Source: RGDT01 sp964630925 (lineage in GTDB: Bacteria > Planctomycetota > Planctomycetia > Gemmatales > Gemmataceae). Taken from it: 41,316 nucleotides of DNA. A program made the translations under genes and the position numbers. Below the pieces are notes generated by a model, which saw only the letters and a list, made by a program, of their open reading frames with translations, did no database searches and was not told the DNA's origin. Positions 9,064 to 16,278 of this stretch are shown in pieces; the first letter of the stretch is position 1, and the number at the start of each line of letters is the position of its first letter. The stretch lies in NCBI GenBank assembly GCA_964630925.1, contig CAZVZK010000088.1, forward strand, positions 1 to 41,316, given 5' to 3'.

Positions 9064-9092
9064 ATTGTAAACCTGGTCGAAGGGAGGTTCAA
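9064..9092 (-). promoter_or_regulatory. promoter for the Roco gene
   Basis: Minus strand: TTGAAC (9092-9087), 17 bases, TACAAT (9069-9064), close to consensus. The predicted start is near 9057, leaving a leader of about 95 bases before the ATG at 8961. Confidence 0.6.
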
Positions 9093-9234
9093 GCGGCTGT
9101 CTCGCCCAATTCGGGTCGGTGGCCCTGCCGAAGAAGTGCATGTCTCTGCCTCTTGTCGCCAATCCCTCACACATCTGCCACCTGCCGGTCCCGGCTGTGC
9201 CGGATAGACACGCTGAGCGGGTCGCCACGCCCTG

Positions 9235-9293
9235 TCCGCTGACGCCAAGCGGAATAACGGCTTCCGCTGCACGGACCCTCCGTGATTCCGCTT
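9235..9293. promoter_or_regulatory. cluster of TCCGCT/AGCGGA boxes, possible operator
   Basis: TCCGCT occurs at 9235-9240, 9263-9268 and 9287-9292, and its complement AGCGGA at 9248-9253. Neighbouring copies form inverted repeats with seven- and nine-base loops; AGCGGAA/TTCCGCT gives a seven-base arm. The cluster lies in the divergent region between the Roco gene and the gene at 9377. Confidence 0.35.
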
Positions 9294-9376
9294 GCACGGC
9301 GGGCCTATGCCCCGCTCGGGCGCCGTGTCATCGGCACCGACGGTCGGGGCCGGCAACAACAGAGAAGGAGTCAATC

Positions 9377-9784
9377 ATGAGCAACGAGACCGAAACAGCC
9401 AACGCCAAGCGCCGCAGGCCCGACTACATCGCACACGCCGTCGTCCCCGCCTCGGCACCGACCGGCACGCGGTTCATCCGCATGGGCGTGGGATTCAACC
9501 TCAAGAAGGGCGGGGTCAGCGTCCTGTGCGACGGGGTGGCCCTCTCGGGCCACGTCATCCTGACGGCGATCGACGACGACCTGCCGCCCCTAGAGGGCTT
9601 CAGCCACGGGCACCCGCCCCGCGCCGGCGACTTCATCGCCAGCCTCGGCAGGGATAGTGGTCGCGAGACGTACTGGACGGATCTGGGTCAGGCCTGGAAG
9701 TATGACACGCACATCAGCGTCCACGCGGCGGTGTTCCCGGCGGCGGGCAAGTTCGTGCTGTTCCCGAACGCCCGCGAGGGCTGA
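9377..9784 (+). CDS. hypothetical protein, plasmid/phage type
   Basis: A 135-residue protein whose N-terminus is polar (MSNETETANAKRRRP) and whose remainder looks like one compact beta-rich domain (FIRMGVGFNLKKGGVSVLCD, GHVILTAIDDD and following). AAGGAG lies about seven bases before the ATG. It is the first gene of the rightward block but is followed at once by a strong terminator, so it is probably its own transcription unit. I do not recognise the family. The sequence has no enzyme motif, signal peptide or membrane segment. Confidence 0.7.
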   Translation: MSNETETANAKRRRPDYIAHAVVPASAPTGTRFIRMGVGFNLKKGGVSVLCDGVALSGHVILTAIDDDLPPLEGFSHGHPPRAGDFIASLGRDSGRETYWTDLGQAWKYDTHISVHAAVFPAAGKFVLFPNAREG

Positions 9785-9790
9785 TGCCCA

Positions 9791-9814
9791 GGGGGCGGGC
9801 GTGAGCCCGCCCCC
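9791..9814 (+). terminator. rho-independent terminator after the 9377 gene
   Basis: GGGGGCGGGC, loop gtga, GCCCGCCCCC, then gtttccc. The ten-base perfect stem sits six bases after the stop codon and is followed by a short T-run. Confidence 0.7.
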
Positions 9815-9848
9815 GTTTCCCAACCATCAACGTGAAAGGAATCACGCC

Positions 9849-10595
9849 ATGCGATCAGCCATCAATCCCTTCCTGCTGTCATCGACCCCGCCGGCCGCGC
9901 CGGCGCCCAGGCCCACGCAGCCGCGCCAGGCGAAACTGCCCCGGGCGCCCGTCACGGCGAGCCCGGTCCCCGGCCTGACCAGCCTGTACCACGACGACGA
10001 CCCCGGGCCGTGGGGGGACCGCGCCTACCCCGGCAACTGCGGCGGCAACATCATCCGCGACCTGCTGCTCTACTTCAGGCCCGGAAGCGTCTTCGACCCG
10101 TTCGTGGGGAGCGGCACGTGCCGCCAGGTCTGCGCGTCGCTGGGCATCCCGTTCACCGGCTTCGACATCCGTCACGGCCTGGACGCCTGCTCGCCGGCGA
10201 GCTACCCGAGGGCGAAGAGGTTCGACTTCGTCTGGTCTCACCCGCCATATTTCAGGCAGAAACTGTATACGAACGACCCACGCGACCTGAGCCGCCAGCC
10301 GGGCCTGGAGGCGTTCCTGGGGCGGTACGCGCTGTTCATCGAGGGCTGCGCCGGGGTGCTGGCGCCCGGCGGCAAGTTCGCCGTCCTGATGGGTGACTAC
10401 TGCGACCGGGAGCTGGGGCTCCTGCCGCTGGTGTACCACACGAAACGGCTTGCCTTCGGCGCGGGGCTGCGGCAGCATTGCACCGACATCATCCGGTTCG
10501 GCCACGGGGCGTCCAGCGGGCGCAAGTCCTACCGCTCCAGCTTCATACCTGGCCTGCATGACGTCGTGTCGATCTTCGAGAGGGCGGGTGAATGA
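9849..10595 (+). CDS. DNA methyltransferase-like protein (class I, SAM-dependent)
   Basis: A 248-residue protein. After a Pro-rich leader (residues 1-45) come the SAM-binding motif DPFVGSGT (83-90), an acidic motif II (GFDIRHG, 104-110) and a catalytic-type SHPPY (130-134) in place of the DPPY/NPPY of N6-adenine and N4-cytosine methyltransferases. A late strand with LAPGGKFAVLMGDY is also typical. It would methylate DNA amino groups. The His in SHPPY and the missing long target-recognition domain mean its target, and even its activity, are uncertain. AAGGA lies about nine bases before the ATG at 9849. An upstream open stretch in the same frame overlaps the terminator and was not used. The stop overlaps the next start (ATGA). 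Confidence 0.75.
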   Translation: MRSAINPFLLSSTPPAAPAPRPTQPRQAKLPRAPVTASPVPGLTSLYHDDDPGPWGDRAYPGNCGGNIIRDLLLYFRPGSVFDPFVGSGTCRQVCASLGIPFTGFDIRHGLDACSPASYPRAKRFDFVWSHPPYFRQKLYTNDPRDLSRQPGLEAFLGRYALFIEGCAGVLAPGGKFAVLMGDYCDRELGLLPLVYHTKRLAFGAGLRQHCTDIIRFGHGASSGRKSYRSSFIPGLHDVVSIFERAGE

Positions 10596-10804
10596 CGGAC
10601 GGATTCTGGGACGACCCCTTCCACGCCTGCGCCCTGGCGGCGGGCTTCCTCGCCCACGCCGAGGGCCGCCTCGGCGACGCCGAGCACGTCAGGCGGCTGG
10701 CGTTCGGCCTGTACGGCCGCGAGCTCGCCGCGAAGGCGCGGCGGCGCCGGGAGGGCCGGGACGAACCGCCGGACACGTGGGGAGGCAGGGCATGGACGGC
10801 GTGA
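10592..10804 (+). CDS. small hypothetical protein, 70 residues
   Basis: It starts in a four-base overlap with the methyltransferase stop, a usual sign of translational coupling. The sequence (MTDGFWDDPFHACALAAGFL...) is helical and then basic (ELAAKARRRREGRDE). There is no known motif. It is probably expressed with the methyltransferase. Confidence 0.6.
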   Translation: MTDGFWDDPFHACALAAGFLAHAEGRLGDAEHVRRLAFGLYGRELAAKARRRREGRDEPPDTWGGRAWTA

Positions 10805-10922
10805 CCGGCCACACGCCGCCGGAGGGCGCCGGCCCCTGCCCTGCCCGGGCGGCGGCAAGAAGCGGGCGGAGCTGCCGGGGCGCGTCGAGGACGCGGACAG
10901 GCAGCGCGGGCTGTTCGGCTGA
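10792..10922 (+). pseudogene. small ORF with an apparent one-base frameshift
   Basis: The ATG at 10792 gives MDGVTGHTPPEGAGPCP. The frame that then looks coding is shifted by one base and reads CPGGGKKRAELPGRVEDADR, ending in QRGLFG and a TGA at 10920-10922, just before the next GTG start. Joining the two at about 10840-10850 (ccctgccctgcccggg) gives one sensible product of about 43 residues with a Cys-Pro-Cys-Pro-Gly-rich centre. This is either a broken gene or a base-calling error in a C/G-rich run. Confidence 0.3.
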
Positions 10923-10931
10923 GGGCGGGCC

Positions 10932-11774
10932 GTGACCAGCCCCTACCTCATCGGAGGCCCCGCCATCATCTCCTTCAGCGGGGGGCGCACCTCGGCCTAC
11001 ATGCTCCGCATGATCCTCGACGCCCACGGCGGCACCCTGCCCGATGACGTCAGGGCCGTGTGGATGAACACGGGGATGGAGCACCCGGCCACCCTCGACT
11101 TCGTGGCCGAGTGCTCCGCACGCTGGGCCGTGCCGGTCACCTGGCTTGAGCGGGACGCCGCCGGCGAGAGGGGGCGCAAGTTCCGCGTGGCCGGCCACGC
11201 CACGGCCTCGCGGCAGGGCGAGCCGTTCGAGGCGCTCATCCGCGAGAGGCGTTACCTGCCCAACCCCGTGACGCGCTTCTGCACCACCCAGCTGAAGGTC
11301 CGCGTGATGAGGGACTACGCCCGCTCGCTGGGCTGGGCCCGCTGGACGAACGCCATCGGCCTGCGTTACGACGAGCCCCGCCGCGTGGCGAAGATCGCCA
11401 GCCGGCGCGAGCGGTGGGAGACCGTCGCGCCGCTGCACCGGGCCCGCGTGACGAAGGACGACGTGACGGCCTTCTGGGCGGCCCAGCCGTTCGACCTGCG
11501 CCTGCCCAACGTGAACGGCAAGACGCCCTTGGGGAACTGCACCGCATGTTTCTTGAAGTCTTCCAAGACCTTAGCCGCCATCTTCGCCGAGGACCCGTCC
11601 ACCGCCGACTGGTGGATACGCATGGAGGGCATCGCCACGCCGAACAAGCCCAGCGGCGCACGCTTCCGCAACGACCGCCCCAGCTACCAGCAGATGAAGG
11701 ACGCAGTGCTGGCGCAGAGGGCCTTCGACTTCGGCGAGGCCGACGAGCTGGCCGACTGCTTCTGCACCGAGTAA
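10932..11774 (+). CDS. PAPS-reductase-like PP-loop protein (adenine nucleotide alpha hydrolase fold)
   Basis: This 280-residue protein has the PP-loop ISFSGGRTSAYML at residues 13-25, the substrate-side segment VWMNTGMEHPATLDFV, RFCTTQLKV, and a later Cys pair (NCTACFLK) with a final CFC. The family includes PAPS and APS reductases and the DNA phosphorothioation protein DndC. Plasmid and phage members like this one usually have no demonstrated substrate. The cysteines could bind an iron-sulfur cluster or zinc. It starts at a GTG; the next in-frame ATG would remove the PP-loop. It follows the broken small ORF after nine bases and precedes the 11796 gene after 21 bases, so it belongs to the rightward operon. 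A role in nucleic-acid modification is a guess from its neighbours. Confidence 0.8.
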   Translation: MTSPYLIGGPAIISFSGGRTSAYMLRMILDAHGGTLPDDVRAVWMNTGMEHPATLDFVAECSARWAVPVTWLERDAAGERGRKFRVAGHATASRQGEPFEALIRERRYLPNPVTRFCTTQLKVRVMRDYARSLGWARWTNAIGLRYDEPRRVAKIASRRERWETVAPLHRARVTKDDVTAFWAAQPFDLRLPNVNGKTPLGNCTACFLKSSKTLAAIFAEDPSTADWWIRMEGIATPNKPSGARFRNDRPSYQQMKDAVLAQRAFDFGEADELADCFCTE

Positions 11775-11795
11775 CCACCCACCGAAAGGACGCCC

Positions 11796-12740
11796 ATGAC
11801 CGACGCCCCGCCCACCCCCATCGCGAAGCCCGACGACCTGCCGTTCGACCTCGCACGCCGCGCCTACTCGAACACCAGCCATAGTCCCGACGATCGCGCC
11901 CGCGCGGACCAGGCGGCCTACGCCGACGACGTGAACGGCCTCCACGCCGCGCTGGCGCCGCACGCCGCCACGGAGGCGCAGAAGGCGCTCCTGGCCGGGG
12001 AGGTTGCGCGGTACAAGGAGAACTATCTGCGCCTGTACTCCGCCTACCTCCACGCGCACTCCCGCTGCGCCTCGCCGATGATAACCGGCCCGGCGAACTT
12101 CCCCGTCAGGCGGCAGCAGAAGCGCAGCCAGGCCGCCGACAGCCGGCGCGACGAGCTCCTGGCGTGGCGCGAGAAGGCCCGCGCAGCCGTCGAGCGGGAG
12201 GTCATGGAGTCGCGGCCTGCCGAGGTCGTCGAGGACGAGCGCTGGCGGGCGCTGTCGCGGGACATCCGGGGCAGCCTCGCGGAGATCGCGGCCATCGACG
12301 AGCAGGGCAGCCCCTACACCCGCGCCAGCTTCGTCAACAGCATCGCCGGCAAAGTCGAGCGGCTGGCGCGTGCCGGCGAGGTGTCGCTGGTCGAGAAGGC
12401 GATCGACCTGATCCGCGAGTACAACGACGCCCACGCCAAGCCCGCGATCTCCGCGCGGCACGGCTTCTGGGCGCTGGCGGAGACGGCCAGGGCGGCCAAG
12501 GCGCACGACGACGCGCTGGACGAGGAGCCCGGCACCGTCGTGGAGGGCCAGGGCATCCGCATCGTCGCCAACCGGGCGGCTGACCGCGTGCGGATCGTCT
12601 TCGACGCCAAGCCCGACGAGGCGATGCGGGCGAAGCTGAAGGGCGAGGGCCGGCGCTGGTCGCCCAGCGAGGAGGCGTGGCAGAGAAAAATGACCAACGC
12701 AGCCATCTACAGCGCGAAGAAACTGACGGGGCTGGGTTGA
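11796..12740 (+). CDS. phage/plasmid multidomain protein with C-terminal KPxxxxRxxLK...WSPSxxAW domain
   Basis: A 314-residue protein with AAAGGA upstream of its ATG. The N-terminal 75 residues are helical. A middle segment (FPVRRQQKRSQAADSRRDEL, then AWREKA) resembles regions found in plasmid antirestriction-neighbour and polyvalent proteins. The last 60 residues (VRIVFDAKPDEAMRAKLKGE, then GRRWSPSEEAWQR) match a small domain common at the C-terminus of phage and plasmid proteins. The same domain type recurs in the protein at 14299. Function is unknown. Location in a mobile-element operon fits an accessory role in DNA metabolism or anti-restriction. Confidence 0.65.
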   Translation: MTDAPPTPIAKPDDLPFDLARRAYSNTSHSPDDRARADQAAYADDVNGLHAALAPHAATEAQKALLAGEVARYKENYLRLYSAYLHAHSRCASPMITGPANFPVRRQQKRSQAADSRRDELLAWREKARAAVEREVMESRPAEVVEDERWRALSRDIRGSLAEIAAIDEQGSPYTRASFVNSIAGKVERLARAGEVSLVEKAIDLIREYNDAHAKPAISARHGFWALAETARAAKAHDDALDEEPGTVVEGQGIRIVANRAADRVRIVFDAKPDEAMRAKLKGEGRRWSPSEEAWQRKMTNAAIYSAKKLTGLG

Positions 12741-12818
12741 GTGCCCATGCAGGAGGGGTGACTCTGGTTCATTACAATGCCGGAAGAGAGTCACCGGGGT
12801 CCGCGGGGCACGAATGAA

Positions 12819-13487
12819 ATGAAGGGCAGAGCCTTTCAAGCCGATGAGCTCGGCCTGCTGGCCGACATCCACGCCGCCCCGCGTGACGACGCGCCGCGGC
12901 TCATCTACGCCGACTGGCTGCAGGACGACGGCCAACCGGCGTATGCGGAATTCATCCGGCTGCAAATCGAGGCGGAGCGGGCGCGGGCAGACAAGACGGC
13001 CGCCCCCAGGCTCTCGCCACGGGAGGACGAGCTGCTCGGACTGCACCGCGACGAATGGTCGCGCCCGCGGCTGAAGGCCGCACCGGGGTCATGGGGCGCA
13101 TTCTGCCGGGGCCTGCCGGTCTATGAAGTGCCTCTTCCGTGTCAGGATTATCGCTCTCGCCTCTCACAGCTTCACCGCTTCGGCTCCCCCCGGCATTGCC
13201 TCCACCTGTGTTTCGGTGCCGGCGACGAGGAGACGGCAGAAGCGGCGGCCCGGCACCCGCTCGTGGGGAGGGTCCACCGGATCACCGTTTCGTGTGGCTG
13301 GCGATTCAGCCACGAGGCGACCCGTGATCCAGAGAGATACTTCCTGCCACTACTCCAGGCGCTCGCCGCCTCACCACGCATGGCGGCGCTAGAGTGCGTC
13401 AGCATCACCCGCGCGGAGGATTCGCCAGGGGTCAGCGATCTGGCCCGAAGAGTGCTGGGCGCGTCGGTGGTGTTGGAGGTCGGGTGA
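12819..13487 (+). CDS. TIGR02996 (repeat-companion) domain protein
   Basis: A 222-residue protein from the ATG at 12819. Residues of about 7-60 are a clear TIGR02996 domain: LLADIHAAPRDDAPRLIYAD, WLQDDG, AEFIRLQIE, then the DELLGLHRDEW follow-up. That domain is nearly confined to planctomycetes, often precedes leucine-rich or other repeats, and has no known activity. The rest (FCRGLPVYEV, HPLVGRVHRITV, LLQALAASPRMAALECVSI) looks like a short degenerate LRR-like fold. The frame is open upstream to an ATG at 12777, but that ATG overlaps a TACAAT that may be a -10 box. This is the best taxonomic marker in the window. Confidence 0.8.
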   Translation: MKGRAFQADELGLLADIHAAPRDDAPRLIYADWLQDDGQPAYAEFIRLQIEAERARADKTAAPRLSPREDELLGLHRDEWSRPRLKAAPGSWGAFCRGLPVYEVPLPCQDYRSRLSQLHRFGSPRHCLHLCFGAGDEETAEAAARHPLVGRVHRITVSCGWRFSHEATRDPERYFLPLLQALAASPRMAALECVSITRAEDSPGVSDLARRVLGASVVLEVG

Positions 13488-13561
13488 CGGCTGACGGCAA
13501 CCGGCCTTGCCCCGCCCCACCCTCGCGCTGTCCGCCCCTGCGCCCACGGAGGCCGGCCGCC

Positions 13562-13762
13562 GTGCCCGCCACCGCCGCCGACATCGACGCCCTCTGGGCC
13601 GCTTCGACGAGCTGTGCGCCGACCTGGCCCGCGCCAGGCGGAGGCTGCGTGAGGGGAACGCCACGGAGAGGGAGGTGCTGCTAACCCGCGCCGAGCTGCT
13701 CGGCGTGCGCCTACCGGGCCTGAGCGACGGCTTGGCTACGATCCCCTGGGCGAGGAGGCAGC
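13562..13762 (+). pseudogene. small helical gene interrupted by a one-base frameshift
   Basis: A GTG at 13562, preceded by GGAGG, reads MPATAADIDALW. Coding then appears to continue one frame back as RFDELCADLARARRRLREGN, then a further helical stretch to about 13762. The two parts join naturally near 13597-13602 (ctctgggccgcttc), as if one base were missing. The next possible start, the ATG at 13763, has GAGGAGG in front of it. This could be a real small plasmid gene with a sequencing error, or a decayed one. Confidence 0.3.
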
Positions 13763-13832
13763 ATGATCCCCCGCCCTCGCTCGCGCTCCGGCCGCTCGGC
13801 TGTGCGTCGACGCGGATCGGCGGGAAGCGGGA

Positions 13833-14075
13833 TCACTCGCACCCGGAGAGGGATCCTCCGGCGGCATCGTCACCCGCCCCGCTCCCGGAGCTGGAAGGCC
13901 CCGCGCCATCCTCGTAGACGCCGTAGACTTCAGCCGCACCGGCGGCGGCCGCTTCTTCGTCCGGGTGGCAGCCCGATTCGGAGGCGTTGGCGGCAGACTG
14001 GCCTGAGCCCGACCCGGACAGAGAGACGGGCCCTTGGCGGAGATGCGGCGGGGTGCTTGACATGGCATTCTCCAT
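13833..14075 (-). CDS. possible small acidic protein, 80 residues
   Basis: The ATG at 14075 has GGAGG nine bases upstream. The product is rich in Ser, Gly, Ala and Glu (SLSGSGSGQSAANASESG...) and looks disordered. The plus strand here also has an open stretch (AILVDAVDFSRTGGGRFFVR and following, ending at 14007) that looks protein-like but has no start. The coding strand of 13763-14100 is therefore not settled. Confidence 0.3.
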   Translation of the reverse strand: MENAMSSTPPHLRQGPVSLSGSGSGQSAANASESGCHPDEEAAAAGAAEVYGVYEDGAGPSSSGSGAGDDAAGGSLSGCE

Positions 14076-14298
14076 CGGTGTGGCCTCCGGCCTGCCGCGC
14101 TCGCCGCGCCGCCAAAGCGCCTGAGCCATTCTAGCGCCCCCGCCCTGACACAAATCCCTTGCCATCCGTTCCGCATTGCGCTACCGCTCGGATGGCTGCG
14201 GCCCGCCGGGGTACGGCCAGCCCGGGAGGGAAACACACCGGGGCGGCGACGCAGGGCCACCCTGCCCGCAGCCCCCGACCGCCAGCAAGGAGGCCCGC

Positions 14299-14802
14299 AT
14301 GGCACGCTCACGCAAGAAGACCGACATCGACAACGGCCACGAGGCCTCCCCCACCGACGCGGCCGTCGCCACCGACGGGGATGACGTGTTCGGCAGGGCC
14401 ATCGCGGCGGCCGCGACCCGCGCCGACGCACCGCCCGCCGAGGGCCCGCCCGCCGTCACCGCCCCCGCGCTTAACGGCGAGACGCACCAGGAGGACGCCG
14501 TGCCGGAGCAGCCGCGCAGGCGCGACACCGCCGTGGCGACCGACAAGGCGGCGAAGATGAAGCTCTACAGCAACCATCAAAACTGGCGCATGGCGATCGT
14601 CTTCGAAGATGGGAAGCCGAGCGAACGAGTCCGCGATATGCTGAAATCTGCTGGATTCTCCTGGAGCCGCGACGAGGGCGCGTGGGAGAAGCCGACCGCC
14701 TACGAGACCCGCGTGCGCGACCGCCTCGACGCCGAACGCCTGTTCGCCGCCTTGGCGGAGATGCGCGTGGCGGAGATGGGCGAGGCGGCGCAGGCGAGGT
14801 GA
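14299..14802 (+). CDS. hypothetical protein sharing the C-terminal domain of the 11796 protein
   Basis: A 167-residue protein with AAGGAGG seven bases before its ATG. The first 90 residues are low-complexity (Ala, Pro, Asp) and probably disordered. Residues of about 95-160 form a domain (WRMAIVFEDGKPSERVRDML, KSAGFSWSRDEGAWEKP) whose pattern, FDxKPxxxxRxxLKxxGxxWSxxxxAWxK, matches the C-terminus of the protein at 11796-12740. Two copies of this domain in one operon suggest a shared partner. The stop overlaps the next gene (GTGA). Function unknown. Confidence 0.65.
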   Translation: MARSRKKTDIDNGHEASPTDAAVATDGDDVFGRAIAAAATRADAPPAEGPPAVTAPALNGETHQEDAVPEQPRRRDTAVATDKAAKMKLYSNHQNWRMAIVFEDGKPSERVRDMLKSAGFSWSRDEGAWEKPTAYETRVRDRLDAERLFAALAEMRVAEMGEAAQAR

Positions 14803-15020
14803 GCGCCCTCTACGCCTGCCGGCAGCTCGCCTACAGGCCGCAATGCTTCGCCGAGCTGTGCGGCGAGGCGCCGGCCGCCGACCGTTGGAAGGCGATCCGT
14901 GAGCACCTGCAGGCCGCCTTCGTCAAGGTGACGACGGTCCTTCCTGACACTCATCCCCGCCAGACACACCCCGGCCTGCCGTCGCTGCCTTGGCCCTACT
15001 CCACCGGCCCCACCTGCTGA
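14799..15020 (+). CDS. small hypothetical protein, 73 residues
   Basis: It starts at a GTG overlapping the previous stop by four bases and ends eight bases before the next GTG start. The product (MSALYACRQLAYRPQCFAEL...) has three Cys in its first 30 residues and a helical middle. The coupling at both ends argues that it is real. No family is recognised. Confidence 0.5.
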   Translation: MSALYACRQLAYRPQCFAELCGEAPAADRWKAIREHLQAAFVKVTTVLPDTHPRQTHPGLPSLPWPYSTGPTC

Positions 15021-15027
15021 GCGGCCC

Positions 15028-15618
15028 GTGACCCACGACGAGGCGGTCGCCCGCGTCCTCCTTTCAATGACAACACTGTTCCCCGCACCCACGCATTTAC
15101 GGGAGGGCCGCGACGCCATCGCGCTCGCGCTGGACACGTACCGCCGCGCCCTATCGCGCTACGACGCACAGACGCTGGAGCGCGGGTGGCAGGCGGCCGC
15201 GGAGGCGAACGAGATCTGGTGCTGGCCGCCCCTGCGTGACATCATCGCCGCGTGCGAGAAGGCCGCGCCGCGGCGAGCCAGGAAGGACGAGGGCAACTGG
15301 GCGGAGGAGGCGCAGGCGATGGCCGACGCCTACGTCAAGAGGTTCATGGCCACGTCGGCGCACGCGGGGAGGTGCGAGGCTGTGCCGCTGCGGGATTACG
15401 CCCAGGCGTGCGCCTGGGTGCAGGCCCAGTACCTGCTCGGCCGCAAGGACGTTTCCTACCAGTCCGGGGTGATCTTCCAGCTCGGCGAGGACGCCGCCGA
15501 GCGCGAGGCCTGGTTCGAGGCGGCCAGGCGGCAGGCGGCGGCGGGCAGGATCGCGGTGCGCGTGCCGCTCCGGCTGGCCGAGGGGTGGCGTGCCCCCGGC
15601 GAGGGCCGGGCGCGGTAG
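15028..15618 (+). CDS. hypothetical protein, possibly helicase-loader-like
   Basis: A 196-residue helical protein from a GTG start. The first 85 residues (LALDTYRRALSRYDAQTLER, GWQAAAEANEIWCWPPLRDI) resemble the helical N-terminal pattern of some phage helicase loader or replisome-organiser proteins, in which a YxxAL..Y/D..L..GW series precedes a short Trp-Pro segment. The rest is Ala-rich. Similarity is weak and by eye. It is tightly packed between its neighbours (three bases to the next gene), so it is surely part of the same operon. Confidence 0.5.
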   Translation: MTHDEAVARVLLSMTTLFPAPTHLREGRDAIALALDTYRRALSRYDAQTLERGWQAAAEANEIWCWPPLRDIIAACEKAAPRRARKDEGNWAEEAQAMADAYVKRFMATSAHAGRCEAVPLRDYAQACAWVQAQYLLGRKDVSYQSGVIFQLGEDAAEREAWFEAARRQAAAGRIAVRVPLRLAEGWRAPGEGRAR

Positions 15619-15621
15619 GGC

Positions 15622-16245
15622 GTGATCCTCCTCGTGAGCGGCGCCACCAGGACGGTCCGCGCCCGCGCCGGCTCGGGCCGCCTCGGCCACCTCCTCACGC
15701 CCAGGAACGGCAACAGCGTCGACGGCCTCCTCGCCACGGGCCTGCCCGTCGCGGCCGACAACTCCGCCTTCAGCGGCTTCGACGCCGCCGCCTTCCGGCG
15801 CATGCTCGGCAGGCTGCGTGGCAGGCCCGTGCTGTGGGTGTGCGCCCCGGACGTGGTCGGGGACGCCGCGGCGACCCTCGCGCTCTTCGACACCTGGGAG
15901 GTTGAGATCCGCGCCCACGGCCTGCCCGTCGCCCTGGTGGCCCAGGACGGCCTGGAGGGCCTGGAGGTCCCGTGGGGGCGCGTGGACGCGCTCTTCATCG
16001 GGGGCAGCACGGCCTGGAAGCTCGGGCCGCACGCGGCCGCGCTGGCGCGGGAGGCGAAGGCGCGCGGGCTGTGGGTGCACGGCGGCAGGGTGAACTCGCG
16101 GCGGCGTTTCCTGCACCTGGCCTCCATCGGCTGCGACAGCGTGGACGGCAGCGGCTTCAGCCGCTTCCCCGATACGAGGATCCCCATGGCCGAGCTGTGG
16201 CTGGAGGGGATCGAGAGTGGGCACGCGCCCACGCCGGCGGGGTGA
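15622..16245 (+). CDS. TGT/DpdA-like phage-type protein (queuine tRNA-ribosyltransferase-like)
   Basis: A 207-residue protein from a GTG start. It has the layout of small TIM-barrel TGT-like proteins of phages and plasmids: GRLGHLLTPRNGN near the N-terminus, AADNSAFSGFD, VCAPDVVGDAAATLALFDTW, VALVAQDGL, DALFIGGSTAWKLG, EAKARGLWVHGGRVNSRRR, and a final GCDSVDGSGFSRFPDTRIP. Full-length TGT enzymes exchange guanine in tRNA, and the DpdA branch inserts 7-deazaguanines into DNA. The short family here has no demonstrated activity that I can name. No 7-deazaguanine synthesis gene (QueC, QueD, QueE type) is in the window, so a substrate would have to come from the host. It is the last gene of the rightward operon. 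Confidence 0.75.
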   Translation: MILLVSGATRTVRARAGSGRLGHLLTPRNGNSVDGLLATGLPVAADNSAFSGFDAAAFRRMLGRLRGRPVLWVCAPDVVGDAAATLALFDTWEVEIRAHGLPVALVAQDGLEGLEVPWGRVDALFIGGSTAWKLGPHAAALAREAKARGLWVHGGRVNSRRRFLHLASIGCDSVDGSGFSRFPDTRIPMAELWLEGIESGHAPTPAG

Positions 16246-16246
16246 A

Positions 16247-16270
16247 GGGGGAGGGCGTCCGCCCTCCCCC
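16247..16270. terminator. bidirectional terminator between convergent genes
   Basis: GGGGGAGGGCG and CGCCCTCCCCC pair perfectly (11 bases) around two loop bases. The hairpin starts one base after the TGT-like stop and ends eight bases before the stop of the opposing gp88-type gene, so it can end transcription from both sides. Confidence 0.7.
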
Positions 16271-16278
16271 CCGTGCGG

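Noticed and set aside
10393..10935. Plus-strand frame overlapping the methyltransferase end and the PP-loop gene start
   Set aside because: It is out of frame with both real genes for most of its length. Only the short ATG segment at 10792 is of interest.
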